DNA of 64,000 nt from Hymenopus coronatus (lineage: Eukaryota; Arthropoda; Insecta; Mantodea; Hymenopodidae). Location: positions 95,276,781-95,340,780 of the forward strand of contig CM060898.1 of assembly GCA_030762935.1 (NCBI GenBank), given 5' to 3'. Positions 59,601 to 60,372 of this stretch are shown in pieces; position 1 is the first letter of the stretch; each line of letters begins with the position of its first letter. Under the pieces are notes generated by a model. That model did not search any database, was not told the DNA's origin, and saw only the letters and a program-made list of their open reading frames with translations. A program made the position numbers and the translations under genes.

Positions 59601-60372
59601 ATCATGGATCTTCCGGTCTCAGGTCAGTTGCTCTAATCACTGGCAGTTGCAACATGGCAGCATAGCATCAAATTCTCCATCTGTCTTCATGTTTCTTGGT
59701 AAACCACAAGGTGATCTCAAGTTATTTTGAGATGACATACCCTAATGGCAACTAACTATGTCGTAAATACTTTAAGTCCTGGGCTTTGTTGCTTAACCAT
59801 ATTAGGTCAATTAATGTTAATTCTTTTTTCACACAAGCTGTGGTAGGATATAATTGGATAGGTAGAATCAGACTGAAAAACTCAATGCCATAGCCAGGAT
59901 TTGAACCCGGATCTCCTGGTCTCTAGCCGGTTGCTCTAACCACTAAGCTACCATGGCAACATGCCAGGATAGCATTAACCTCCCCAACTGACTCACATGT
60001 TTCCTGGTAAACCACAAGGTGATCTTAAATTATTTTGAAATGATGTATTCCAATGGCATTTTACAATATTTTTAAGTATTTTAATTCCCACATACTCCAC
60101 ACCTAGAAATTAATTAGGGAACCTATCACTGTTGTAAATCAGTTTTATTCTATGATAGAATTACCTCATTTTATTACCTTTGATATTGTCAGTCTTAAAT
60201 GACAAATTTGTTTCCTCAAGCTGATTGGCTAATTTAATTTTTAAAATATAATGTTTTCTTTTCCATAAGTAAAAGATCTAAGTATTTACATAAAAACTGG
60301 TTTTAGAATTTCCCGTCCATGGACATTCAAGTGGTACTATCTAAGGCTGCAGAACTGGGAGGCTATAGGTGA
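4836..60372 (+). CDS. TBC1D13: TBC1D13 orthologue, complete gene in ten exons (Rab GTPase-activating protein)
   Basis: Coding exons: 4836-4855, 4954-5027, 22915-23040, 32695-32848, 33818-33974, 55385-55583, 55663-55864, 57853-57975, 58060-58117 and 60307-60372. All introns are GT-AG, and the joined frame is open for 392 codons, close to the roughly 400 residues of human TBC1D13. The TBC domain fills most of the protein. Both catalytic fingers are kept: the IxxDxxR motif (I120, D123, R126) at the exon 4/5 junction and the YxQ motif (Y219-V220-Q221) in exon 6. By family knowledge TBC1D13 speeds GTP hydrolysis on Rab35 and acts in endosome and plasma-membrane trafficking; the Rab partner here is inferred. 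Introns 2, 3 and 5 are 17.9, 9.7 and 21.4 kb and filled with transposons; introns 1, 6 and 8 are 79-98 bp. The first exon is the least certain because its donor (GTGTGT) is not the best consensus. An AATAAA at 60557-60562 is a plausible poly-A signal. Confidence 0.95.
4954..5027 (+). CDS. TBC1D13: TBC1D13 exon 2 (residues 7-32)
   Basis: Preceded by a pyrimidine-rich TTTCTGTTTCAG acceptor and followed by donor GTTAGT. It encodes the N-terminal helix with the LKEF and KKLRxLCFHG stretches, which correspond to the LREL/FSG region just before the TBC domain of TBC1D13. It ends one base into a Gly codon. Confidence 0.9.
5504..7919 (-). mobile_element. 5'-truncated non-LTR retrotransposon (LINE) with 10-bp target duplication
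   Basis: The insertion is 5514-7909, flanked by direct repeats TAGATTATAT (5504-5513 and 7910-7919). Its 3' end is on the low-coordinate side: stop at 5633, about 90 bp of 3' UTR, then a tail of AATAA/AAATA repeats (5514-5546 read on +). The 5' end stops inside the coding region, typical of incomplete target-primed reverse transcription. It lies antisense in TBC1D13 intron 2. Confidence 0.92.
5633..7909 (-). CDS. LINE reverse-transcriptase ORF, 5' truncated, otherwise open
   Basis: The frame is open from the truncation point to the stop, with a first internal ATG at 7840 (735 codons). Counting from that Met, the RT fingers carry the FVDLEKAYD motif (first catalytic Asp 245) and the palm has LLFADDLV (Asp pair 347-348). 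GLRQGCKLSPVLFNLYIDD lies between them. A C-terminal CX2CX7HX4C knuckle (C661, C664, H672, C677) follows. The endonuclease domain expected upstream is lost. The lack of any stop or frameshift suggests a recent insertion. The clade (Jockey, R1, I or other) was not determined. Confidence 0.9.
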   Translation of the reverse strand, partial: KRQVKQLLIKWRELGNIELKKEYMQGRDLYNLLLEQKKTSWMKKYESNLIRILNENNANEIWKVMKSMYNKYVTKPSIKPGEWMEYFKNLYGEKKSKNEIGNWEIGNNYVDILDDIIRSEEIIQQVKIMKRNKATGIDGIPPEFLKEWCTEINRVKVLVDLFNTIKVKGYIPDKWRKAIIHPIYKGKGSVDKPNNYRGIALLSNVGKIFTGIMASRIQTWVEEYDILSELQMGFRKGRRTVDNLFIIKTLVDKYLKDKRGKLYMAFVDLEKAYDRIELQLLWHKLLTKGVSKQMVDTLRALYKENTFCIRVEEGVVTREIQQEKGLRQGCKLSPVLFNLYIDDVLTEIGRNNNSMPVINNIQIPGLLFADDLVIGAITVNGLKQSLQTLNNYCKEWSLKVNQDKTQIVVFKKGGKLSKYEKWKNENEKEYRVVRECIYLGVKIDSGGNWEKQKKFALAKGKGALSAIRSCKYKAPNINIRWLEKVYNMVVEAKMLYGIEVWGLEGGWEGIDEVHRKFCKEILGLPNATVRQVAQIELGRVASKGKIMERALKFWHRILKLEERNLLKQCLVYQEKSLKNKGWVDCLRNNLESSGLGEMWRRRENNVNNFWKLARKRFEDIEIQKIFSEITEKRSLVFYIPMKVSWGREKYIDVTNKEEREGIAWLKAGVWRLKGLRKGIPQNQCPICGGNEDIEHILFKCKGTEIWRKKYINKKWFKIDRNVVVVEMFQKDSKKIGQFLCKVKNKWIWTVNRQNDAIN
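7920..9465. other. Intron 2 sequence, nothing recognised
   Basis: AT-rich, no splice-flanked conserved frame, no tRNA-like box pair and no repeat shared with the rest of the window. Confidence 0.5.
9960..10440 (+). pseudogene. PIF/Harbinger (HARBI1-like) transposase relic
   Basis: The open piece 9975-10163 contains LKYVGDPGFQVGVAEDPGV, the HARBI1-type L-R-F-x-A-x-G-S-F-Q-x-x-V-G-D...G-V block. After a shift, 10268-10370 reads YNFPDAIEAVDCTHVLMRR, the FPxxIGAIDCTHV motif carrying the first catalytic Asp. Then NVQAI-like sequence follows. Stops and shifts disrupt it and the rest of the DDE domain was not found. No terminal repeats were identified. Confidence 0.75.
10625..10822. repeat. Tandem duplication, two units of about 100 bp
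   Basis: The block GCAGATGATARATAATGATG...AAGTATAAATAATA...AAGTGRCAGRCTC...CTTCAAATYAAGCAAATCA occurs at 10625-10716 and again at 10717-10822. Differences are few apart from a 15-bp length change. No coding content. Confidence 0.8.
11190..11990 (-). pseudogene. hAT-superfamily transposase relic (DUF659-type)
   Basis: On the minus strand, pieces in different frames line up in family order. FLEKYTNKSVPSESSLQKCY is at about 11850-11780, IGNVIIGSLDPS near 11650, LLFISDATLYMKKAG near 11500, then VDKLISSIKKIFVKASSRIQ and the PIITRKGTWISAALYY block at 11385-11230. This order and wording match arthropod hAT-like proteins with a DUF659 domain (the LSDAAPYMKKA and TRWGTWL motifs). At least four shifts or stops; the C-terminal dimerisation region was not seen. 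Confidence 0.75.
12250..13360. other. Intron 2 sequence, nothing recognised
   Basis: AT-rich sequence with short low-complexity AT stretches (about 12440-12500). No conserved frame or repeated block was recognised. Confidence 0.45.
13370..14400 (-). pseudogene. Mariner transposase relic M1
   Basis: Read on the minus strand, about 14340-14220 gives GDYSQSSATMFVWFGEFKRG, the mariner S-x-A-T-V-x-R-W-F-x-E-F-K block. Around 13950-13690 the KWYTEVCILKLLKN and YDNASAHTT pieces give the second catalytic Asp region. A C-terminal CFQQWFQRMERCIQ piece is near 13440-13480. Many frameshifts; terminal repeats not resolved. Confidence 0.8.
15471..15910 (-). pseudogene. Mariner relic M8, C-terminal part
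   Basis: A TA followed by GAGGGGGTTTGATAAG (15473) looks like a mariner end. The minus strand reads FNGMKELEYHWVKCISLKG, the mariner C-terminal GMxxLxxRWxKCIxLxGDY block. Further right come LVGRNFHQMRKS and remnants of the middle domain. Strongly decayed; the N-terminal half is missing where repeat G1 begins. Confidence 0.6.
16045..16275 (+). repeat. Repeat G, copy G1 (5' part)
   Basis: Begins with the family's left end CTGATGTGTTCAATTCACAT, then GACTTTCTATGCC and CTGCAACAAATTATT. It carries an extra (TTTA)n run and then the AAATACAGCAGGCTTAGTGC block. It stops before the middle of the family consensus. Confidence 0.75.
16383..17195 (+). repeat. Repeat G, copy G2 (near full length)
   Basis: Follows the family order: CTTCATGCTAATC, CTTTTAAGTAGAAAG, ATCTCGGAAATGG, TTATGGTTTACCAGTTAT, ATCCAGAATAAAGA, ATTCCCAGAAAATTCAAAT, CATTTTAATCAAAATC, CCATGTAAAGGGTAGTT and GAGTTATGCT, ending at AGAAAGTAAAAATG. 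Confidence 0.85.
17196..17665 (+). repeat. Repeat G, copy G3 (right two-thirds)
   Basis: Directly abuts G2 and repeats its block order from TTATGGTTTATTAGTTATGC through CAAAATTGTTAGAGCC, CCATGTAAAGAGTAATTGGG and TGAGCTATGCT to GTGAAATCTCAATATTG. G2 and G3 thus form a head-to-tail pair. Confidence 0.8.
18240..18500 (-). repeat. Repeat A, copy A1 (tRNA-like unit inside)
   Basis: On the minus strand: an upstream block (TTTACCAGGAAA-like, 18500-18400), then the tRNA-like unit (GTAGCTCAGTGATTATAGCA...GGTTCAAATCC, 18396-18311), then a body ending in TTGTGTGAAAAAA. Confidence 0.8.
18510..18668 (+). repeat. Repeat A, copy A2
   Basis: GGTAGCTCAGTCATTAGAGC (A-box) and GGTTCAAAACC (B-box) about 40 bp apart, then the family body TTGAATTTTTCATTCTGATT and CACATGGCTTGTGTG, ending A-rich. 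Head to head with A1. Confidence 0.85.
18690..18915 (+). repeat. Repeat A, copy A3
   Basis: The upstream block (GTACTTAGAAGTCGCC ... GGGGAATTTAATGTTGTACC) precedes CATGGTAGCTCAGTTGGTTA and a diverged B-box, then GCATTGAATGTTTAGTTTG. The body is truncated. Confidence 0.8.
19330..19795 (-). repeat. SINE E, GC-rich, tRNA-headed, inside the hAT element
   Basis: On the minus strand, GGCTCCTTAGCACAGTGGTA (19784-19765) is an A-box-bearing tRNA start and GGGTTCCATTCCC a B-box. A GC-rich body follows, with CTCACGAGGCTGAGGTCC on the + strand and a run of seven C at 19644. The only long GC-rich island in this intron. From memory the body resembles repeats in orthopteran insects, which I could not check. 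Confidence 0.65.
20700..21350 (+). pseudogene. hAT transposase C-terminal (dimerisation) relic
   Basis: The open piece 21092-21355 reads STAEQSFSALHHLNTHLWSR, then MTDHHLNELALMYIHQGI. This is the hAT C-terminal dimerisation motif (TAERSFSxLRRLKTxLRSxM...RLxxLALLxIHRDI). Upstream (20760-21090) only short matching pieces are interrupted by stops. Confidence 0.85.
21546..22914. other. Intron 2, 3' part, nothing recognised
   Basis: AT-rich sequence up to the exon 3 acceptor. Short frames (21885-22091 minus, 22488-22670 plus) have no family resemblance. Confidence 0.5.
22915..23040 (+). CDS. TBC1D13: TBC1D13 exon 3 (residues 32-74)
   Basis: Acceptor TTCAG, donor GTGAGT. Encodes the start of the TBC domain: GIPDEHGKRALCWKLLLNYL, then the TWSETLTRKRELYKQF stretch. 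This is the R-x-x-x-W-K-x-L-L motif A seen in all TBC proteins. Without splicing, the frame would run on into intron sequence to a stop near 23171. Confidence 0.96.
23041..24515. other. Intron 3, 5' part, nothing recognised
   Basis: No conserved frame or shared repeat. The segment 23310-23470 is somewhat more GC-rich but shows no recognisable content. Confidence 0.5.
24520..24870. repeat. Repeat G, copy G4: foldback pair of two partial copies
   Basis: Bases 24520-24785 follow the minus-strand G order (AAATTTGAAACCAAGATTTC, CTGGAAATACACGTTTTAAG, TG/CA tract, then ATTTTAATTAAAATTG). From 24787 the plus-strand order starts (AGACCAAGTTTAGTTTTTAA, TTAGTTATG, then a CA tract to 24866). The two halves point in opposite directions. 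Confidence 0.65.
24871..25655. other. Intron 3 sequence, nothing recognised
   Basis: AT-rich, no conserved frame, no tRNA-like boxes and no repeat shared within the window. Confidence 0.45.
25660..25918 (+). repeat. SINE F, full copy
   Basis: tRNA-like head (CGCCTCAGTAGTATGGAGGT ... GGTTACAGGTTGAAATTT), body with GGATGAGTTACCCGTTTATG, then the tail block TTTGAGTCATTTGAGCATCA and a short A run at 25910-25917. It shares the tail with 219-400 and 26815-26958. Confidence 0.75.
25919..25967 (+). repeat. 49-bp perfect direct repeat, first copy
   Basis: Begins GAAACAACAGGAAAATTTCA and ends AATAGGCCTGTTTA. It recurs identically at 28193-28241. The first copy follows the SINE F poly-A; the second directly precedes a partial repeat A. 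Confidence 0.85.
26470..26958 (+). repeat. SINE F copy, itself split by SINE C
   Basis: Head piece 26478-26524 (GTTGCGTGAGGGTAGCATGT, CTAGCTCACATTCCAAAGGT) and tail piece 26815-26958 (CACCATTTCACTGATTTCAT, GTTAAAGGATGTTAAGC, poly-A at 26932-26958). SINE C fills the gap. The whole sits inside the hAT relic. Confidence 0.7.
26525..26815 (-). repeat. SINE C, copy 1
   Basis: On the minus strand: tRNA-like head GGTGTAATGGTCACCATGCT with B-box GGTTCAAATC, then a body with GGAAGCCATGCTTAGAATTT as read on +, ending in TTTATTTATGG/AAAATGAAG. The body matches 44598-44891 along its length. Confidence 0.85.
27575..27893 (-). repeat. SINE B, copy 1
   Basis: On the minus strand: CGATGCCATGGCCGAGTGGT, a tRNA-Ser/Leu-like A-box, and CAGGTTCAATCAC as B-box. 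Then come GCATGTGAGATTTGTGGTGG and a CCTCCAGTTTTCCC body. It is longer at the 3' end than copies 2 and 3. Confidence 0.8.
28193..28241 (+). repeat. 49-bp perfect direct repeat, second copy
   Basis: Identical to 25919-25967. It ends where the partial repeat A copy (28245 onward) starts. Confidence 0.85.
28245..28335 (+). repeat. Repeat A, copy A5 (3' part)
   Basis: CAAATCCCAGCTAGGGCATT, then TTTTTCAGTCTGATC and CACATGGCTTGTGTG with an A-rich end. The tRNA-like A-box half is missing. Confidence 0.75.
28385..28945 (+). repeat. Repeat G, copy G5 (internal deletion)
   Basis: Has the left blocks (CTATGCTAATCGACATAAGC, CTTCCTTGTAAG, TCTTTTAAAAACTGG, CATGGCC), then jumps to ATATCAAGTTTGGTATTTTA, a CA tract and GTGAAATCTTGGTATTGAAT. 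It ends at AGAAAAGTAAAAA. The middle (TTATGGTTTACC to CCATGTAAAG) is deleted. Confidence 0.8.
29565..30425 (+). repeat. Repeat G, copy G6 (reference full-length copy)
   Basis: Runs from AATCTGATGTGTGATCAATT to CAAGAGAAAGTAAAAATG, about 860 bp, and contains every block of the family in order. It includes TTATGGTTTAACCATTGTGC, ATTCCCAGAAAATTCCAAAT, TTTTAATCAAAACCGTTGGA, TTTCATGTAAGGTTTAGTTG and a CA-rich tract at 30252-30290. No open frame of note. Confidence 0.85.
30440..30615 (+). repeat. Repeat H, copy H1 (left part)
   Basis: TTCCTTGGATTGCTTTGAAT, GCCTTAATAGTTGC, TTAACAAAACTATTG, then a T-rich tract, AGTAGATATAAAAT and a CTCTCAAAGCC block. It aligns with 32170-32345 and stops where G7 begins. 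Confidence 0.75.
31391..31575 (+). repeat. SINE-like insertion L with (ATT)n tail
   Basis: AGGACCTAATAGCTTGGCAA with a B-box-like GGGTTTGAGTCTG at 31419, then a short body and a (TTA)n run at 31517-31575. Flanking bases (TTCTTTTCTACTTA on the left, TTTCTCTTTTACTTA on the right) look like a target duplication inside repeat G7. Confidence 0.55.
31621..32058 (-). pseudogene. 3' fragment of a second LINE family
   Basis: On the minus strand, 32050-31985 reads RIWNSQPDDIRDCQKVTLFK, the C-terminal end typical of Jockey-like ORF2 (xWNSLPxxIRxxxxxxxFK). A 3' UTR follows, ending in GAGAAGTCC...CCAGGATAGATAA and an (AATA)n tail at 31621-31640. Only about 440 bp is present, inside repeat G7. Confidence 0.65.
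32166..32600 (+). repeat. Repeat H, copy H2 (fullest uninterrupted copy)
   Basis: Blocks: TTCCTTGGATTGCTCTGAAT, GCCTTAATAATTGCC, GATCAAGTCTGGATTTTTTT, AGAATAGATAAAAAATAAAA, CAGACCCAAATTTGAC, ATCATTGGAGG, CACCTGGCATAGTACCAGCC, GTCAGCTGCTACAGCTTAAA and CCCTATAGGAGGGACAG. It ends about 95 bp before exon 4. Non-coding. Confidence 0.7.
32695..32848 (+). CDS. TBC1D13: TBC1D13 exon 4 (residues 74-125)
   Basis: Acceptor ATTACAG, donor GTAAGT. Encodes EMIVMPG, an insert, then the highly conserved DHPLNSNPESQW and FKDNEVLLQIDKDVR blocks. The Arg-finger motif IxxDxxR begins here (I120, D123) and is completed by the first full codon of exon 5. Confidence 0.97.
32915..33772 (-). repeat. Repeat G, copy G9, filling intron 4
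   Basis: Right end TTTTTACTTCCTCTACATAT and left end GGAACACATAACATTTTT, about 858 bp with all blocks present in minus orientation. Intron 4 is 969 bp, so about 89% of it is this one copy. Confidence 0.85.
33818..33974 (+). CDS. TBC1D13: TBC1D13 exon 5 (residues 125-177), catalytic arginine
   Basis: Acceptor TTTTTTTGTTACAG, donor GTAAGT. It starts inside Arg125; the CGG codon of Arg126 is the predicted arginine finger. Then comes RLCPDISFFQQATEFPCQQ, matching the family block RLCPDISFFQ, and a basic linker (LHKRVQHTVLKS). The linker end, around KGLGITK, is variable across the family. Confidence 0.97.
34117..34938 (-). repeat. Repeat G, copy G10
   Basis: Minus orientation, from TTTTTAGTTTCTCATCTACA to GATTATAACATATCAAACTT. 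It includes a poly-C run (34382-34394) near the block that precedes CATGTAAAG in other copies. It starts about 140 bp after the exon 5 donor. Confidence 0.8.
34940..35489. other. Intron 5 sequence, AT-rich, nothing recognised
   Basis: Poly-T and A/T-rich stretches, plus a purine tract (AAAGAAAGAAAG) at about 35385-35415. No repeat or frame was recognised. Confidence 0.5.
35490..35915 (+). repeat. Repeat family J, copy 2
   Basis: Aligns with 1-218 and 410-590 of the window: TTTCCCCTGATTGGATAAAT, CTTTGAATGACAATATGA, ACTGAGAGGCAG, TACATGCATTTCA, TTTGCACAACACCTATT and GTCACAGTTAAGAAAAATGG. It lacks the SINE present in copy 1. Confidence 0.7.
35916..37394. other. Intron 5 sequence, nothing recognised
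   Basis: AT-rich with no conserved frame. Frames at 36279-36464 and 36638-36883 show no family resemblance. Confidence 0.5.
37395..37640 (-). repeat. Repeat A, copy A6 (decayed)
   Basis: On the + strand: CCATAGCTGGGATTTAAATC (B-box side), ATGGATCCTTGG, then the upstream block ACTTGCATTTTTCAAAGTAA, CCACAATTATTTTGAGATAA and GGCACTTTTTAAGTCCTGAG, in the same order as at 59600-59790. Confidence 0.65.
37713..38913 (-). mobile_element. Mariner element M2 with TA-flanked ends
   Basis: TA (37711-37712) then TGAGGGTGGTTA on the left. On the right, AGAGGGTGATTC on the minus strand, with TA at 38914-38915. Length 1201 bp, standard for mariner. The transposase is broken: N-terminal half about 38690-38370 (GVSIGSTHTIVSEQLGFKKI, SAQWIRKLLTEQQKQ), C-terminal about 37978-37778 (NRWQNCVKHEGGYV). 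Frames differ and the central catalytic region is mostly lost. Confidence 0.88.
39205..39685. repeat. Minisatellite of about 80-bp units, ending in a perfect 47-bp tandem
   Basis: About six decayed units share TTTCACATTTAAAGCA, TGAATATGAACAAGCC, CTTGATAATTAATTAG and TATCTAACATAATT. At the right end a 47-bp unit (starting AGATATCTTGGTAAGTAAAT) is duplicated exactly at 39592-39638 and 39639-39685. Confidence 0.85.
39690..40735. other. Intron 5 sequence, little recognised
   Basis: A short piece near 40256-40320 (TTCACACAAGCTGC, TGATTCTACCTTTCCAAC) resembles rearranged fragments of repeat A. Otherwise nothing recognised. Confidence 0.4.
40738..40965 (-). repeat. SINE B, copy 2
   Basis: On the minus strand: ATCGGCGCCATGGTCAAGTG, GGTTAGACCACTCACC, B-box GGGTTCAATCC, then GTGAAATTTGTGGTGG and the 3' body with ATCAGTGTCATCGCCTGCGG. 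It ends in GGTAAAGCAGGCATAAAACA. No clear poly-A. Confidence 0.85.
40970..42045. other. Intron 5 sequence, nothing recognised
   Basis: AT-rich up to the mariner M3 left end. No conserved frame or shared repeat. Confidence 0.5.
42048..43354 (+). mobile_element. Mariner element M3, complete ends, TA duplication
   Basis: Inverted terminal repeats of about 29 bp: the left one starts CAAGGGGCATACTGAAAGTC, the right one (minus strand) starts CGAGGGGCATACTGAAAGTC, with about two differences over their length. Each is flanked by TA (42046-42047 and 43355-43356). Length 1307 bp. The most recent-looking DNA transposon in the window. Confidence 0.95.
42211..43255 (+). pseudogene. Mariner transposase of M3, frameshifted
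   Basis: The gene starts ATG (42211) MADIDVST, shifts near 42232, runs through the paired HTH (SSVRRWVKHFKDGNPSLQ; KLGIGHSAVQEMIHSLGY) and ARWVPHLLTEDHKLQ to the first catalytic Asp in TGDESWFHHYEPETK. After a shift near 42730 comes the second Asp in QQDNARPHTAHATM, then PPYSPELAP. A third shift near 43062 restores DYHFFSSVKEHL, with the third Asp, and ends FKLVERWEKCVQNNGDYVEK at TGA 43253-43255. All three catalytic Asp codons persist but three frameshifts inactivate it. Confidence 0.93.
43357..44384. other. Intron 5 sequence, nothing recognised
   Basis: Two adjacent open stretches (43499-43753, 43760-43942) have no family resemblance and no splice context. No repeat was recognised. Confidence 0.45.
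44598..44891 (+). repeat. SINE C, copy 2, with target duplication in G11
   Basis: Head TAATAATTACCATGCTAACT with B-box GGGTTCATACCC, then GGCATAAAAATCCTTAGCAT and CCATAAATAAAACTCTG, ending in an A/T-rich tail. Flanked by TCACTTGTG (44589-44597) and TCACTATGTG (44892-44901), a near-perfect target duplication. Confidence 0.85.
44975..45183 (-). repeat. SINE D, copy 1
   Basis: On the minus strand: TCAGTCTGGATGGCTCAGTT, GGTTAGGCACTGGCC, a well kept B-box GGGTTCGACC, then GGTTTTTAAGTTTGCTTAAA, GTAGATTTACTGACCTG and GATATGATCTTGGCAG. It ends near CATTAAGAAACAAATG. The tRNA half is well preserved. Confidence 0.8.
45755..45975 (+). repeat. SINE D, copy 2
   Basis: TGGTCTGGTTAGCTCAGTTG, B-box GTTTCAAACCC, then GGTTTTTAAGTGTTCTTAAA, a run of 15 C (45853-45867), GTAGATTCACTGTCAGG and GATATGATCCTGGCAATT. 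It matches copy 1 block by block and points the opposite way. Confidence 0.8.
45980..46885. other. Intron 5 sequence, nothing recognised
   Basis: AT-rich. The overlapping frames at 46463-46733 have no family resemblance. Confidence 0.45.
46890..47575 (+). repeat. Repeat H, copy H3, split by a foldback MITE
   Basis: Blocks in H order: GTTAAAGATTGAACTGGGAT, AAAATAGATAAAAAAAAAAG, CATAGCCCAGGTTTGATC, ATCACTGGGA, GCTCCTCGCATAGTTCCACA, GCTGATCATTGAGTGAG. After the insertion it resumes with TCAGCTATTACAGCTTAAAA and ACCCTGTGGGACAG. Confidence 0.75.
47209..47456. mobile_element. Palindromic MITE with terminal inverted repeats
   Basis: A core inverted pair TTTAGGATCCTGACA (47223-47237) and its reverse complement (47430-47444) extends outward (GGAATTTAA/GGATTTAA) and inward through TTAAGGGAGAGGTGG versus CTAAGGGAGGAGTGA. 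It then reaches an inner CACACAACTGCAACC/CACACAACTTCAGTC pair, so nearly the whole of about 250 bp folds back. Non-coding. The target duplication was not resolved. Confidence 0.82.
47625..47870 (+). repeat. Repeat A, copy A7
   Basis: Upstream block (AAGTTGCCATTGGGAGATAT, GTTGGTGAATTTAATGTT), then CATGGTAGCTCAGTTGATTA, a decayed B-box and GTTTGATTCTACATTTCC. Mariner M4 begins in its last bases. Confidence 0.8.
47857..49262 (+). pseudogene. Mariner M4: tandem chimera of two mariner fragments
   Basis: A TA (47855) plus TGAGGGTTGTTCAATGATTA is a mariner left end. The first fragment has WFNDFQCGQTSVFDE, then VHSMIFADHWKKV, WVASSEFAPK-like remains, LAKKKKVLFHHNYTPVS (second Asp region) and TLPDLATCNFFLFLNMT (third Asp region) up to about 48710. 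The reading then jumps back to an earlier domain: KVMLHIYEDWHGVVLMDYIR, KGQTITEAYYRKFLMRL, and on to a second C-terminus (FGKMCCIEG near 49160). Many stops. Confidence 0.8.
49265..51370. other. Intron 5 sequence, one microsatellite only
   Basis: Contains an (ATT)n run at 50607-50637, possibly a LINE tail but without recognisable LINE coding sequence beside it, and a G run at 50014-50022. No conserved frame was recognised. Confidence 0.45.
51375..52640 (-). pseudogene. Mariner relic M5
   Basis: Minus strand from the right: YLTLKQYENRLRNSFGEEAP (about 52605-52545), then FKATIYNWYSKFKRDQFF, the mariner A-P-x-x-x-T-I-x-x-W-x-x-x-F-K block. Further left is GCPRIVAVDENI, a decayed middle, and finally LDLASYDFFSFPKVKDKMHG (third Asp region) with SSDEAVEHIKVWFLK at 51590-51470. 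The span of about 1.27 kb equals one mariner. Ends not resolved. Confidence 0.8.
52645..53855. other. Intron 5 sequence, nothing recognised
   Basis: AT-rich, no conserved frame or shared repeat. Confidence 0.45.
53860..54400 (-). pseudogene. Possible transposon-encoded protein relic
   Basis: The minus strand reads IQWWFEHTCHDIEKLEIVFP, then VTRHSFLSADHMFDQIEKV (54300-54180), then after a shift SSWHFKFSQVTRIILQKTDS (54120-54060). The H-S-F-L-x-x-D-x-x-F-x-x-I-E pattern recalls a repetitive uncharacterised arthropod protein family, probably transposase-derived. The attribution is from memory only. Confidence 0.35.
54775..54935 (-). repeat. Repeat A, copy A8
   Basis: On +: TTGTTCTTTCCCACAAGTTA, GTTGGAAAGATAGAACC, then AGCCGGGATTTGAACCATGG (B-box side), TTGCTCTAATCAAGTTTGCT and ACCATGACA, all in reverse of the family order. 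Confidence 0.8.
54940..55355 (-). repeat. Repeat G, copy G12 (left part of the element)
   Basis: On +: TTTTTGCATAATTGGTAAAC, AAAACACAAATTTATGACAA, GTGGAATTAACCATCAGTAA, TTTGGTATCTCTGTGGTCAT, then AGAGAAATCATGTGACTGTT at its end. It ends 30 bp before the exon 6 acceptor. Confidence 0.75.
55385..55583 (+). CDS. TBC1D13: TBC1D13 exon 6 (residues 178-244), catalytic glutamine
   Basis: Acceptor CCTGTTTAG, donor GTACGT. Encodes GLEAHWEVVERILFLYAKLN followed by PGQGYVQGMNE, where Q221 of YVQ is the glutamine finger. It ends with IIGPIYYTFACDPDSVWRG. This is the best-conserved part of the protein. Intron 6 is only 79 bp. Confidence 0.98.
55663..55864 (+). CDS. TBC1D13: TBC1D13 exon 7 (residues 244-311)
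   Basis: Acceptor CCTTATAG, donor GTTAGA. Encodes EHAEADCFFCFTNLMGEIRD, then FFIKSLDEAECGI and the LQQQELCPQYYSFR stretch. It matches the HAEADTFFCFTNLM block of TBC1D13. The donor is weaker than consensus at +3 to +6. Confidence 0.97.
56151..56837 (-). repeat. Repeat G, copy G13, apparently interrupted by G14
   Basis: On +: CTACTTTCTCTATCACATGC, CACCCAACAATTTGATACC, TG-tract, GCATAACTCAAAAACAAAAT, then GATTTTGGTTAAAATGCCAT and TAGCCATTGCATGATATAC, down to CTTCCAGTTG. At that point G14 starts with its complete right end. Confidence 0.8.
56838..57815 (-). repeat. Repeat G, copy G14, carrying SINE B
   Basis: On +: TTTTTTACTTCCTCTAGCAT, ACAAGATTTCTCTGGAAATG, TG tract (56970-57022), GCATAACTCAAAAGTACAAA, GACATTTGCCATTTCTGAGA, then after the SINE AACCACTTTCAAAAGATTTG and GAAAGTCACATGAAAATAAC. 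Without the SINE it is about 760 bp. Confidence 0.85.
57402..57610 (+). repeat. SINE B, copy 3, with target duplication in G14
   Basis: CATGGCCGAGTGGTTAGACC (A-box), GGGTTCGATCCC (perfect B-box), ATGTGAGATTTGTGGTGGGG, TATCATCAGTGTCACCGCCT, then a short poly-A. Flanks AAAACCATCTC (57391-57401) and AAACATCTC (57611-57619) are a near-perfect target duplication. The best kept SINE in the window. Confidence 0.92.
57853..57975 (+). CDS. TBC1D13: TBC1D13 exon 8 (residues 311-352)
   Basis: Acceptor TTTGTTGCAG, donor GTAAGT. Encodes WLTLLLSQEFPLPDVLRIWD, then SLFADEKRFSFLIHICCAM, the C-terminal helices of the TBC domain. The bases just upstream of the acceptor match the interior of repeat family G (see findings). 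Confidence 0.97.
58060..58117 (+). CDS. TBC1D13: TBC1D13 exon 9 (residues 352-371)
   Basis: Acceptor TTGTTTTCAG, donor GTAAGA. Encodes ILLRDQLLSGDFPANVKLLQ, corresponding to the LIREQLLEGDF block of the vertebrate protein. It ends in phase 0. Confidence 0.96.
58118..59508. other. Intron 9, 5' part, nothing recognised
   Basis: AT-rich with no conserved frame. Frames at 58520-58774 and 59078-59302 show no family resemblance. Confidence 0.5.
59510..59795 (-). repeat. Repeat A, copy A9
   Basis: On +: AGTCAGACTGTAAAATTCAG, CCTGGATTTGAATCATGG, GTTGCTCTAATCACTGGC, then the conserved upstream block CTTGGTAAACCACAAGGTGA, GTTATTTTGAGATGACATA and CTTTAAGTCCTGGGC. Confidence 0.82.
59815..60095 (-). repeat. 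Repeat A, copy A10 (best kept)
   Basis: On +: TTTTTTCACACAAGCTGTGG, GGTAGAATCAGACTGAAAAA, AGCCAGGATTTGAACCCGGA, GGTTGCTCTAACCACTAAGC, TACCATGGCAAC, then the upstream block CCCCAACTGACTCACATGTT, GGTAAACCACAAGGTGATC and TTATTTTGAAATGATG. The A- and B-boxes are intact. It ends about 210 bp before exon 10. Confidence 0.87.
60307..60372 (+). CDS. TBC1D13: TBC1D13 exon 10, terminal (residues 372-392)
   Basis: Acceptor GGTTTTAG. Encodes NFPSMDIQVVLSKAAELGGY plus a final Arg, then TGA at 60370-60372. This corresponds to the family's C-terminal DYPxxDVxxxLxKAxEL. The stop overlaps a consensus splice donor (AG|GTGAGT after 60368), so this exon could also be spliced onward to 61323. An AATAAA lies 185 bp after the stop. 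Confidence 0.85.
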   Translation, partial: NFPSMDIQVVLSKAAELGGYR

